A stretch of 64,000 bases of DNA from Chryseosolibacter sp964532595 (GTDB lineage: Bacteria > Bacteroidota > Bacteroidia > Cytophagales > Cyclobacteriaceae): positions 1 through 64,000 of the forward strand of contig CAZHIQ010000005.1 in assembly GCA_964532595.1 (NCBI GenBank), written 5' to 3'. The notes under the pieces are model-generated. The model was not told where the DNA came from and searched no databases. It saw only the letters and a list, made by a program, of their open reading frames with translations. A program made the translations under genes and the position numbers. Of this stretch, positions 8,305 to 16,897 are shown piece after piece. Every line of letters begins with the position of its first letter. The first letter of the stretch is position 1.

Positions 8305-9261
8305 ATGATAACGCGTGACACAATTGAAGACGCACATAATCGGATCTTGCCCTATGTTCATCGCACTCCGGTGCTGACATCGGCCAGTATCAACGCTATC
8401 GCTGGGAGTTCCCTCTACTTCAAAGCTGAGAATCTGCAAAAGGGAGGGGCGTTCAAGGCGCGTGGTGCAATGAACGCCACACTTTTACTCACCGCTGATC
8501 AGCGCGCAAAGGGTGTCGCCACACATTCAAGCGGTAACCATGCCCAGGCCCTCGCACGCGCTGCCAGCATCCTGAACATTCCGGCGCATATCGTCATGCC
8601 CCGCACTGTACCGGTGATCAAGAAGCGCGGTGTTGAGGCCTTCGGAGGAAACATCTTTGAGTGCGAGCCTGGTCTTCAGGCTCGGGAAGCGATGCTTGAC
8701 GACGTAATTCGAAAAACCGGTGCGACCCCTATCCATCCTTTCAACAATGAAAACGTCATTGCCGGCCAGGCCACGGCAGCCAAAGAGTTGTTTGAGGCCA
8801 ACCCGGGGCTCGATATAATCGTCGCACCTGTCGGCGGGGGTGGTCTCCTTGCCGGAACCGGGCTCGCGGCCAAATATTTTTCACCTCAGACCGTCGTGGT
8901 AGGCGCGGAGCCCGAAGGTGCTGACGATGCTTACCGATCGCTGAAAAGTGGAAGCATCGAGCCATCGCAGGCCAACTCCATCGCTGATGGATTACTGGCA
9001 ACGCTGGGTGACAAGCCGTTCTCAATCATCCGCGACACCGTCGATCATATTGTCACGGTATCCGATCAGGAAATCGTCGCGGCCATGCGCTTGTTTTGGG
9101 AACGCCTCAAGACCGTTGTCGAGCCTTCCGGTGCTGTCGCGTTGGCGGCCGTTCTGAAAAGCCGCGAACGCTTTGCCGGTCGTCAGATAGGCATTATCAT
9201 TTCCGGCGGCAACGTTAACGCGCCCTTTTCACTCCCCTCTTCTGAACCGGTCAAACCTTGA
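8305..9261 (+). CDS. PLP-dependent threonine/serine dehydratase (or serine racemase)
   Basis: 318 residues of the fold-type II PLP family. The PLP lysine lies in LQKGGAFKARGAMNA, followed by THSSGNHAQALARAA (phosphate/substrate loop), the glycine-rich APVGGGGLLAGTG and the C-terminal IIISGGNVN. There is no ACT regulatory domain, so it resembles catabolic threonine dehydratase or serine racemase rather than the two-domain biosynthetic IlvA. Expected reaction: L-threonine or L-serine to 2-oxobutyrate or pyruvate plus ammonia. It starts 9 bp after polA and probably shares its transcript. Its last 33 bp overlap the 3' end of the convergent M1 peptidase gene. Confidence 0.92.
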   Translation: MITRDTIEDAHNRILPYVHRTPVLTSASINAIAGSSLYFKAENLQKGGAFKARGAMNATLLLTADQRAKGVATHSSGNHAQALARAASILNIPAHIVMPRTVPVIKKRGVEAFGGNIFECEPGLQAREAMLDDVIRKTGATPIHPFNNENVIAGQATAAKELFEANPGLDIIVAPVGGGGLLAGTGLAAKYFSPQTVVVGAEPEGADDAYRSLKSGSIEPSQANSIADGLLATLGDKPFSIIRDTVDHIVTVSDQEIVAAMRLFWERLKTVVEPSGAVALAAVLKSRERFAGRQIGIIISGGNVNAPFSLPSSEPVKP

Positions 9262-11478
9262 CTCCTGTTCGCGCGGGAAGACGTTGTTCTGAACTTCGAC
9301 GTCAGCCAGCTCCTGGTTAGGATCAAAGACAAGACGGGTCACCTCTTTGTCCTTGATAAAGACTTTGGTCACCTGCGATTCATTCAATCGCCAGATCTCT
9401 GCGGGGATGGTTTCCGTTTCCGTACTTCCATCGCTGAATGTCCACTCGATGACGATGGGTGTGACAAGGCCTCCCCGGTTAATGAACGTTACTTCATAGA
9501 TGTGTTTACCTGCGAGTTGGCGGCGGATCTCTGAGTCATTTACTCTGCTGCGAAACTCACCATACAACCGCTCGGGTGTATCGGTCAAAGTGAGTTCCTG
9601 CGGACCCTGGCTGAAATCCTGTTGGCCCTGATCATCGTTACCTGCTCCCGACTTAAGCGTTCCGTTCTGCACGCGCGGGTTTTTCGACTCCGGATCGGTG
9701 ACCTTTTCTCTTACTTTAAACCACTTGACATCTGCGACTTCGACATCGACGTGATCGGTACTGTAAAACCAACCGCGCCAGAACCAATCGAGATCAACGC
9801 CGGAGGCATCCTCCATCGTACGGAAGAAATCGGCGGGTTTCGGGTGCTTGAAGGCCCAACGGCGGGCATACTCGCGGAATGCTTCGTCGAACAATTCAGG
9901 CCCCATCACAGTTTCCCGCAAGATCGTCAATGCCGCCGCAGGTTTGTAATAGGCGTTGGGCCCGAACTCTGATCCACGAATGTTATCGGAAGTCGCCATG
10001 ATGGGTCGCATCTCTGACTTATCCCCGCGCATAAAAGGAACGATGCCCCGGGGAGTGCCCCGCGTTCCGGTCCAAAGATGCGGATAACGGAGCCGTAGCG
10101 TTTCCTTGTCGAGGAACGTATTCAGACCCTCATCCATCCATGACCACTGACGTTCATCCGAGTTGACAATCATCGGGAAGAAGTTGTGACCCACTTCGTG
10201 GATAATCACATTCACCATTCCCGTAAGGGTCTGCTGCGAATACTTTCCATTCTTGTCAGGTCGGCCATAATTAAAGCAGATCATCGGATACTCCATGCCT
10301 TGATGGGCCGAGTGCACGGAGATCGCTGTCGGATACGGATAATCAAATGTGCGCTCCGAGTAAAGTTCGAGAGTGTTTTTCACCGCAAGGGTAGATTCCT
10401 TCTCCCAGAGGGGATTACCCTCCTTCGGATAGAGCGACTGTGCCAAGGGTGTTTTGTCACCAATCTTTACCGCCATGGCATCCCAGATAAATTTCCGCGA
10501 ATGCGCAAAAGCAAAATCGCGAACATTCTCCGCATGAAATACCCAGGTTGCCTTTTGACGCGAGCGTTGCTTTTCTTTTTGTCGCGCTTCTTTCTCCGTT
10601 ACTATGAAAACAGGTTTGTCGAATGTCTGCTGGGCTTTCCGGAAGCGCTCCTGCTGTTCACGGGTCAATACCTCCTGAGGATTTTGAAGCCAGCCCGTAG
10701 CGCCTACGATATGATCGGATGGCACGGTGATGCGTACCTTGTAATCTCCGAAGGTTAGAGCAAACTCTCCACGACCAAAAAACTGTTTGTTCTGCCAGCC
10801 TTCATAGTCGTCAAAGACACACATCCGCGGAAACCACTGGGCGAAGGTGTATACGTAGTTTCCGTCTTCAGGGAAATATTCATAACCCCCGCGTCCATCG
10901 AATACCAGGCGGTCATACTCTTTGTAACTCCACGCAACGGAGAATATGAACTTCTCTCCCGACTTGAGCGGCGTCGGAAGGTCAACGCGCATCATGGTCT
11001 GGTTGATAACATAGCGAAGATTCTTTCCGCTCCTGTCACGCACATACTCGATGTTATATCCGCCTTTATAGTCGGAGGTCTGCAGACCCGTTGCCTCGGT
11101 GAGAAAGTAAGCGGGTATAGAATCGATTACGGCTCCGGTCTGCGTTTGGTCTGCCAGGCTGCCCGGAGCCCGAATGTTTTGGTCGAGTTGAAGCCAGAGA
11201 TACCGGAGGGTCTCCGGCGAGTTATTGTAGTACGTAATAGTTTCGCGACCTGTAAGGACTTGTGTTTCATCATTGACCTCCACATCTATTTCGTAGTCGG
11301 CACGCTGCTGCCAGTAAGCCGGACCGGGTGCTCCGGAAGCACCGCGGTAGGAGTTAGGCGTCGGCAACAGCTGTTCGAGTTGTTCGAACTTTCCTTGCCA
11401 GCCAGGCTGTTGCGCGAAAGCGCGAACCGTGAGTAATACCAGAAAAACAAGTGCAATAAACTTTATCAATTTGCGCAT
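9229..11478 (-). CDS. Secreted M1 family metallopeptidase (copy 2 of tandem pair)
   Basis: 749 residues with an N-terminal signal peptide (IKFIALVFLVLLTVRAFAQ). The zinc site is H427-E-V-G-H431 with E450 in WMDEGLN, the HExxH-x18-E signature of M1 aminopeptidases. HQGMEYPMICF fits the GxMEN-type exopeptidase motif. The N-terminal beta-rich domain (YEIDVEVNDETQVLTGRETITYYNN) is also typical. Likely a periplasmic or secreted aminopeptidase. The adjacent gene at 11532-13742 is a close paralogue. Its 3' end overlaps the convergent dehydratase gene by 33 bp. A 53-bp gap separates it from the upstream paralogue, so the pair is probably one transcript. Confidence 0.95.
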   Translation of the reverse strand: MRKLIKFIALVFLVLLTVRAFAQQPGWQGKFEQLEQLLPTPNSYRGASGAPGPAYWQQRADYEIDVEVNDETQVLTGRETITYYNNSPETLRYLWLQLDQNIRAPGSLADQTQTGAVIDSIPAYFLTEATGLQTSDYKGGYNIEYVRDRSGKNLRYVINQTMMRVDLPTPLKSGEKFIFSVAWSYKEYDRLVFDGRGGYEYFPEDGNYVYTFAQWFPRMCVFDDYEGWQNKQFFGRGEFALTFGDYKVRITVPSDHIVGATGWLQNPQEVLTREQQERFRKAQQTFDKPVFIVTEKEARQKEKQRSRQKATWVFHAENVRDFAFAHSRKFIWDAMAVKIGDKTPLAQSLYPKEGNPLWEKESTLAVKNTLELYSERTFDYPYPTAISVHSAHQGMEYPMICFNYGRPDKNGKYSQQTLTGMVNVIIHEVGHNFFPMIVNSDERQWSWMDEGLNTFLDKETLRLRYPHLWTGTRGTPRGIVPFMRGDKSEMRPIMATSDNIRGSEFGPNAYYKPAAALTILRETVMGPELFDEAFREYARRWAFKHPKPADFFRTMEDASGVDLDWFWRGWFYSTDHVDVEVADVKWFKVREKVTDPESKNPRVQNGTLKSGAGNDDQGQQDFSQGPQELTLTDTPERLYGEFRSRVNDSEIRRQLAGKHIYEVTFINRGGLVTPIVIEWTFSDGSTETETIPAEIWRLNESQVTKVFIKDKEVTRLVFDPNQELADVEVQNNVFPREQESRFDRFRRGE

Positions 11479-11531
11479 ACACTCTTACGTTTACCATCCT
11501 CCTCCACGCGGTCTTATCCGGAGGAACTATC

Positions 11532-13742
11532 CTAATTTGATTTCTTTCTGAACTGATCGAAGCGCGACGGTGATTGTGCCCGCGGGAAAACATTATCCGC
11601 AATATTAATGTCGGCTGTCTCCAGGTTCGGGTCGAGCATCACCTGCGTTACTTCCTTCTCTTTAATAAAGACTTTGGTAAAGCGTTGTTCGTTCAACCGC
11701 CATACCTCCGCAGGAATTACCTCTGTTTCACTGGTTCCATCCTTATAGCGCCATTCGATTACCACTGGCATGACGAGACCTCCACTATTGGAAACCGTAA
11801 TCTCATAGATATTCTTGTTGCGCAGCTTCGCCATAATTTCCTTGTCGTCGACGCGGCTTCGGAACTCACCGTAGAATCGAGGGTCGGTTTCTGTAAGACG
11901 CAACGGCTGCGGGCCATTGCTGAAGTCGGCGTTGCGTTCCTGAGACTTGGCCAGGTCGCCCTGGGAAGCGCGGGCACCCTTGCTTTCGGGAGCGGACTTT
12001 CCTTCGTCGAGGCGGTACCACTTAACTTCCTCCAGCGTCTGGTCATTGGCATCCGTAGTGTAAAACCATCCGCGCCAGAACCAGTCTAGATCTACTCCCG
12101 AAGCATCTTCCATCGTCCGGAAGAAATCGGCCGGCATCGGATGTTTGAATGCCCAACGTTCGGAATATTCCTTAAATGCAGCATCGAAAAGCTCCCGTCC
12201 CATAACCGTCTCGCGAAGTATATACAACGCCGTAGCCGCCTTCGCGTACTGCTCGGCCCCCAACTGAATGATCTGCTCCGAATTGGTCATTAACGGACGT
12301 TGGATTGCCGGGTTGCCTTTCATGTAATTGACAATAGCCGATGGTTTACCTCGTGTCCAGTTGATGTCCGGATACCGCTCGAGTTCCGTAATCAATTGCA
12401 GGAATGAATTAATCCCTTCATCCATCCATGGTGTCTGACGCTCATCGCTATTGACGATCATCGGGAAGAAGTTGTGCCCGATCTCATGAACAATCACCCC
12501 TATCATTCCCTGGCGTACCAATGCGGAATAGGAACCATCTTTATTAGGTCTTCCAAAATTGAAACAAATCATCGGGTATTCCATACCTATACTTGCGGTA
12601 TGTACGGAGATAGCCACCGGGTAGGGATACTCGATCGACATGCGGGAATAGACCTCGAGGGTGTTCTTAACGGCTATTGTCGACTCCCGCTCCCAGAGAG
12701 GGTTGCCTTCCTTGGGGTAAAGCGACATGGCAAGCGGCGTCTTGTCACCGATCTTCACCGCCATCGCATCCCATATGAATTTCCGCGAGCTGACGAATGC
12801 AAAGTCCCGTACGTTTTCAGCATGGAATTCCCAGGTCTTTTTTTGTTTCGACCGGCTCTTCTCATTGGCGATCGCCTCCTTCTCGGTGATAACGAAGACG
12901 GGCTTATTAAAGGTAGTGCGCGCTTTCTCAAGACGCTCAAATTGCTTCGGTGTGAGGACTTCACGCGGGTTCTGCAGCACACCACTTGCTGCTACGATAT
13001 GATCCGCAGGAACTGTAATGCGTACCTTATAATCGCCAAAGGGCAAAGCGTATTCACCCGTGCCGAGAAACTGCTTGTTCTGCCAACCGTTATAGTCATC
13101 ATACACACACATCCGCGGAAAGAACTGCGCTATTGTGTAAAGGTAGTTCCCGTCTTCGGGAAAATATTCGAGGCCACTGCGCTGGCGGAAAATGTTCCGA
13201 TCGTTGATGTTGTACGACCATTCAACTTTGAAGACATACTTGTCGCCACTTTTTAACGGCTCTGCCGGAGTGACGCGCATCATGGTGTTATTGATAAAGT
13301 AGGGAATCGGTTTGCCCGATGCATCCGTCACCGACTTGATATTAAATCCTCCTTTGAAATCCGAGACCTTTGGTGCGAACGTCTTGGCAGCTGCAGAATC
13401 AACCACACGGTCAGTGGCGGTAGTAGCCAGCGTGTTTTCGTCTGAGAGAATATTCTGGTCGAGTTGTAACCAGAGATAGCGCAGCCGATCGGGCGAGTTA
13501 TTATGATACGTAATGGTCTCGGAACCTGTAATACTCTGGTTGTCGTCGTTCAGCTCTACTGTAATGTCGTAGTCAGCCTGTTGCTGCCAGTACGCAGGGC
13601 CGGGGGCTCCGGAGCCTGTGCGGTATTCGTTGGGAGTAGGCAACAGATACTCAAGCTGTTCGAACTTGCCCTGCCACTGCGGTGTCTGCGCGTATAAGCC
13701 ATGCGCACCCAACACCATCATGATTATTAGAATCCGATTCAT
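11532..13742 (-). CDS. Secreted M1 family metallopeptidase (copy 1 of tandem pair)
   Basis: 736 residues, signal peptide ILIIMMVLGAHGLYAQ, zinc site H419-E-I-G-H423 with E442 (WMDEGIN), and SIGMEYPMICF at the exopeptidase motif. It is collinear with the next gene over the whole length; for example both have WQGKFEQLE.LLPTPN.YR and FFRTMEDASGVDLDWFWRGWFY. The pair therefore arose by tandem duplication. Expected role is cleavage of N-terminal residues from exogenous peptides in the envelope or outside the cell. It lies 29 bp downstream of the HupE-like gene on the same strand. Confidence 0.95.
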   Translation of the reverse strand: MNRILIIMMVLGAHGLYAQTPQWQGKFEQLEYLLPTPNEYRTGSGAPGPAYWQQQADYDITVELNDDNQSITGSETITYHNNSPDRLRYLWLQLDQNILSDENTLATTATDRVVDSAAAKTFAPKVSDFKGGFNIKSVTDASGKPIPYFINNTMMRVTPAEPLKSGDKYVFKVEWSYNINDRNIFRQRSGLEYFPEDGNYLYTIAQFFPRMCVYDDYNGWQNKQFLGTGEYALPFGDYKVRITVPADHIVAASGVLQNPREVLTPKQFERLEKARTTFNKPVFVITEKEAIANEKSRSKQKKTWEFHAENVRDFAFVSSRKFIWDAMAVKIGDKTPLAMSLYPKEGNPLWERESTIAVKNTLEVYSRMSIEYPYPVAISVHTASIGMEYPMICFNFGRPNKDGSYSALVRQGMIGVIVHEIGHNFFPMIVNSDERQTPWMDEGINSFLQLITELERYPDINWTRGKPSAIVNYMKGNPAIQRPLMTNSEQIIQLGAEQYAKAATALYILRETVMGRELFDAAFKEYSERWAFKHPMPADFFRTMEDASGVDLDWFWRGWFYTTDANDQTLEEVKWYRLDEGKSAPESKGARASQGDLAKSQERNADFSNGPQPLRLTETDPRFYGEFRSRVDDKEIMAKLRNKNIYEITVSNSGGLVMPVVIEWRYKDGTSETEVIPAEVWRLNEQRFTKVFIKEKEVTQVMLDPNLETADINIADNVFPRAQSPSRFDQFRKKSN

Positions 13743-13771
13743 GTATGTGTGGTTAATGAGTTACCAATAGA

Positions 13772-14356
13772 CTACCAGAATATCGTATCCTTTACCAGGA
13801 TTACGGCAATCCCCGCCACCGCCGAAGAAATTACCATCTTCCAGTCGCGTCGGCTGACGTTCAGGAACTCCGTTAGCAGAAAGCCGACGACCAGAAATAT
13901 CGCTACAATAATAATCTGCCCCAGCTCAAGGCCAAGATTAAAAGCAAGAAGTTGTGTAATAATCGTCTCGTCACGCCCGAGAATACTCTTGAGGTAATTT
14001 GAAAACCCCATACCATGAATCAGGCCGAAAAAAGCCGCATAGGCATAGTTAAGCTGCAAGGCGCGACCGCTAACCGTACTCTCCCTTCTGAGGATATTCG
14101 AAACAGCCGTGACCAGGATGGTGACAGGAATAAGAAACTCGATCACGTCCGCATTCACCCTGATGATATCGAGCGTAGCCAGAGCAAGCGTGATTGAATG
14201 GCCCAGGGTAAAGGCCGTCACCAGGATTAGCACCTGCTTCCATTCCCTTAAGGAGTACAAAATACACAACGCGATAACGAACAGAATATGATCATAGCCG
14301 TTCGAGTCAAGGATGTGATCTTTTCCAAGGCCGAAGTAAAGTTCGAATTCACTCAT
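13772..14356 (-). CDS. HupE/UreJ family membrane protein
   Basis: 194 residues with about six membrane segments. Features of the HupE/UreJ_2 family are the N-terminal GYDHILFVIALCILYS, the histidine-containing TLGHSITLALATL, and FGLIHGMGFSNYL. HupE and UreJ are proposed metal (nickel) permeases, but many Bacteroidota members have no hydrogenase or urease nearby, and none is visible here. Divergently encoded is a DUF6702 protein, a combination that suggests a functional pair. Transport substrate not determinable. Confidence 0.88.
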   Translation of the reverse strand: MSEFELYFGLGKDHILDSNGYDHILFVIALCILYSLREWKQVLILVTAFTLGHSITLALATLDIIRVNADVIEFLIPVTILVTAVSNILRRESTVSGRALQLNYAYAAFFGLIHGMGFSNYLKSILGRDETIITQLLAFNLGLELGQIIIVAIFLVVGFLLTEFLNVSRRDWKMVISSAVAGIAVILVKDTIFW

Positions 14357-14476
14357 GCGAAGTTGATTAAGAGACAGAATGAAGCGAGTGTTCGCTTTCC
14401 CGGCATCAAGTATACGGCGAATTTTCGATTTTTGGGTGGGGCCCGGTTTACCGAAGTTAAGGGGTTTCGCAGCTGT

Positions 14477-14510
14477 TTTGCCTTGGAGTGTGTTGGAACC
14501 CGTACATTTG
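14477..14510 (+). promoter_or_regulatory. Putative sigma-A promoter of the DUF6702 gene
   Basis: TTTG at 14477-14480 and TACATTTG at 14503-14510 with a 22-bp spacer match the Bacteroidota promoter consensus exactly in the -7 box. The ATG at 14515 begins four bases after the box, implying a leaderless or very short-leader transcript, or a start codon slightly further in. Confidence 0.5.
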
Positions 14511-14514
14511 TAAT

Positions 14515-15009
14515 ATGCTGTTATTCTACAACGTCATCGCTGCCGTCTTCTCCTGCCTCTGTTCGGCTCACCCCATCCATGTGTCCGTCACAGAAATTGA
14601 GTATGACCGTAGCGACCAGGCGCTTGAAATCATGATGCGCGTCTTCACCGATGATTTGGAGCTGACATTAAAAAGCGCCTTTGATGTGCCTTCTCTGGAT
14701 GTGCTTCATCCCGGCTCGAAAAAACAGCTCGATGACATGATGAAGGAATATTTAGATCGGCACCTCAGAATTTCGCTTGACGGGAAACAGCATGCGCTGA
14801 ATTACCTCGGACATGAGTTGGACGGCGATGCCTTTGTCTTCTACATAGAAGTTGCACGGGCAGCGCCGTGGAAGACCATTGAGATCATGAACGACGTAAT
14901 TATGGAGACCTATGACGATCAATCCAACATTGTGCACGTATACGTCGAAAAAGAAGTAAAGAGTGCGCGACTTACCCGCAGGAAGCCGGTCGCACGGCTC
15001 ACTTTCTAA
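14515..15009 (+). CDS. DUF6702 family protein
   Basis: 164 residues from the ATG at 14515; an earlier frame start at 14488 lies inside the promoter and is rejected. A short signal peptide (LLFYNVIAAVFSCLCS) precedes HPIHVSVTEIEYDRSDQALEIMMR and VFTDDLELTL, the hallmark of DUF6702. The family is secreted, small and of unknown function in Bacteroidota. It is divergent from a HupE/UreJ-like membrane protein, which suggests that the two work together. It lies 57 bp upstream of gldB. Confidence 0.8.
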   Translation: MLLFYNVIAAVFSCLCSAHPIHVSVTEIEYDRSDQALEIMMRVFTDDLELTLKSAFDVPSLDVLHPGSKKQLDDMMKEYLDRHLRISLDGKQHALNYLGHELDGDAFVFYIEVARAAPWKTIEIMNDVIMETYDDQSNIVHVYVEKEVKSARLTRRKPVARLTF

Positions 15010-15052
15010 CGCTGGTCCGATTGCAGGGGCAAAGCCTTTTACAGCAATTCAC

Positions 15053-15060
15053 TATTTTTG
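15053..15060 (+). promoter_or_regulatory. Putative -7 box of gldB
   Basis: TATTTTTG matches TAnnTTTG exactly, seven bases upstream of the gldB ATG at 15067. No TTG is seen at the usual -33 distance, so the call rests on the -7 box and position. Confidence 0.35.
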
Positions 15061-15066
15061 CAGCCC

Positions 15067-16068
15067 ATGAACCGAGTTTACATTTTTTTAGGCGCCTGTC
15101 TTCTTTGGGCCTGCGGCACAGACCGCGAAGAGTGCGTATTTGTTCCGAAGGTCTCTCCTTCCGACATCCAGCTCTCTTACGAGCGTCTCGAAGACACCCT
15201 GGGCAGTTTCCGTTCAAAGGCAGACCTGGTCGACTTTCTTTCGCGTGAACCGCTTATTCGCGACATCATGCTGAGGCGGCAGGCTTATCCCGACGACTCG
15301 GTATTCATTAATGAGATCTTTCGGCGCTTTAACCACCCGGGCATTGATACCCTGCTACAGGAGACGCGCGCAGTTTTTGGAGACGGGTCTGACTTGAAGG
15401 AACAGTTTGAGCGCGCGTTCGCAAATGTGAAATACTACTATCCTGACTTCACACCGCCGAAGGTAAAGACACTTATCACGGGCCTCGATACCGACATGTA
15501 CGTTTCAGATTCCGTTGTATTGATCAGTCTTGACTTTTTCCTCGGGCCCGGAGCGAAATACCGTCCTCAAACCTATGAGTACTTGCTACGTCGGTACGAT
15601 CCCCATGATATCGTGCCGTCGGTTTTACTCATCTTCGGAATCGATAACCACTTTAACCAAACCGATGTCAGCGACAAGAGCGTCCTCGCCGATATGGTAG
15701 CCTACGGAAAGTCGTTCTACTTCGCCAAGCACATGGTGCCCTGTACCCCCGACAGTATCCTCATCTGGTATACTCGCGAAGAAATAGAAGGCGCTCATCG
15801 GAATCAGGACCTTATATGGGCGAGACTTATCGAGGACCAGGTTTTGTACTCAACGAGTAACATGACAAAACGCGCTTACCTGGGCGACCGGCCCAAGACG
15901 CTTGAGGTAGGCGAAAAGTGTCCGGGGCGCATTGGCCAGTGGGTAGGATGGGAAATTGTCAAAGCCTATATGAAGCGCCACCCCGAAGTGTCTCTGCCCG
16001 AACTAATGGCAACCCCCGATGCGCAGGAGATATTCAAAAAATCAAACTATAAACCGAAGGTGCGATAG
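15067..16068 (+). CDS. gldB: Gliding motility lipoprotein GldB
   Basis: 333 residues from the ATG at 15067. A TTG three codons earlier overlaps the promoter box and would disturb the signal peptide. The N-terminus MNRVYIFLGACLLWAC is a lipoprotein signal with the lipidated Cys at 16. GldB-like signatures are the N-terminal ERLEDTL region, YYYPDFTPPKVKTLITGL, VLISLDFFLGPGAKY, Y-L-L-R-R-Y-DPHDIVPSVL and the C-terminal CPGRIGQWVGWEIVKAYM. GldB is required for gliding and type IX secretion in Flavobacterium. The usual partner gldC is not next to it; tpiA follows. Assignment is by motif memory and I consider it strong. Confidence 0.88.
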   Translation: MNRVYIFLGACLLWACGTDREECVFVPKVSPSDIQLSYERLEDTLGSFRSKADLVDFLSREPLIRDIMLRRQAYPDDSVFINEIFRRFNHPGIDTLLQETRAVFGDGSDLKEQFERAFANVKYYYPDFTPPKVKTLITGLDTDMYVSDSVVLISLDFFLGPGAKYRPQTYEYLLRRYDPHDIVPSVLLIFGIDNHFNQTDVSDKSVLADMVAYGKSFYFAKHMVPCTPDSILIWYTREEIEGAHRNQDLIWARLIEDQVLYSTSNMTKRAYLGDRPKTLEVGEKCPGRIGQWVGWEIVKAYMKRHPEVSLPELMATPDAQEIFKKSNYKPKVR

Positions 16069-16078
16069 AGGATCGTAG

Positions 16079-16086
16079 TATATTTG
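16079..16086 (+). promoter_or_regulatory. Putative -7 box of tpiA
   Basis: TATATTTG, an exact TAnnTTTG match, lies 38 bp upstream of the tpiA ATG in the gap after gldB. No clear -33 TTG. Suggests that tpiA-prmA has its own promoter. Confidence 0.35.
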
Positions 16087-16123
16087 GCACCTTTAAACAC
16101 GATAGTACCTAAAATTTGACTGT

Positions 16124-16888
16124 ATGCGTAAGAAGATTGTTGCCGGTAACTGGAAAATGAACAAGAACTTTGAGGAAGCAGGAATTCTTGCTTCTGAAGT
16201 GATGGGTATGGTTGAAGATGAGGTTACAACCAACGTTCGCGTAATCCTCTGTGTTCCCTTCCCCTATCTGCACCCTATCAAAAACCAGCTCGGCAAGAAC
16301 ACTCGCATTGAAGTAGGCGCCCAGAACTGCAGCGAACATGAAGCGGGGGCATACACCGGCGAAGTGTCGGCCCCTATGCTCCGGTCGATCGGAATTCCCT
16401 ATGTGATTTTGGGTCACAGTGAACGGCGTCAATATTTCCATGAAGACAATCAGCTGCTCGCGAAGAAAGTTGACATAGCCTTGAAATTCGGTCTCACCCC
16501 CATCTTCTGCTGCGGTGAGCCGCTCGATGTGCGCGAAAAGAATGGCCACGAACAACTTGTCAAGCAACAAGTTGAGGAGGCCCTGTTCCACCTCGACGCC
16601 GCCACGCTTGAAAAGATAATTATTGCCTATGAGCCCGTATGGGCGATCGGCACCGGGAAGACGGCCACGGCAGAACAGGCACAGGCTATGCACGCGGTTA
16701 TCCGCAAACACATCGCCGATAAATACGATCAGTCGGTCGCCGATAACGTCTCGATCCTGTACGGTGGAAGTGTAAACGCCGGCAATGCAAAAGAACTTTT
16801 CGCCTGCGCCGATGTCGACGGAGGCCTTGTCGGAGGAGCTTCCCTGAAGTCACGCGAATTCACGGACATTATCAAATCTATGGCGTAA
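16124..16888 (+). CDS. tpiA: Triosephosphate isomerase
   Basis: 254 residues, the usual length. Catalytic residues are K11 (AGNWKMNK), H98 (LGHSERR) and E170 (AYEPVWAIGTGKTAT). The phosphate-binding ILYGGSVNAGN is near the C-terminus. It interconverts dihydroxyacetone phosphate and glyceraldehyde 3-phosphate in glycolysis and gluconeogenesis. The prmA start lies 9 bp downstream, so the two are co-transcribed. Confidence 0.99.
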   Translation: MRKKIVAGNWKMNKNFEEAGILASEVMGMVEDEVTTNVRVILCVPFPYLHPIKNQLGKNTRIEVGAQNCSEHEAGAYTGEVSAPMLRSIGIPYVILGHSERRQYFHEDNQLLAKKVDIALKFGLTPIFCCGEPLDVREKNGHEQLVKQQVEEALFHLDAATLEKIIIAYEPVWAIGTGKTATAEQAQAMHAVIRKHIADKYDQSVADNVSILYGGSVNAGNAKELFACADVDGGLVGGASLKSREFTDIIKSMA

Positions 16889-16897
16889 GCCTGCTCA

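Noticed and set aside
12474..13256. 260-codon frame on the plus strand inside the M1 peptidase gene
   Set aside because: It lies wholly antisense to a well-supported M1 peptidase with an intact zinc site; composition (rich in His, Arg, Leu) is that of a shadow frame.
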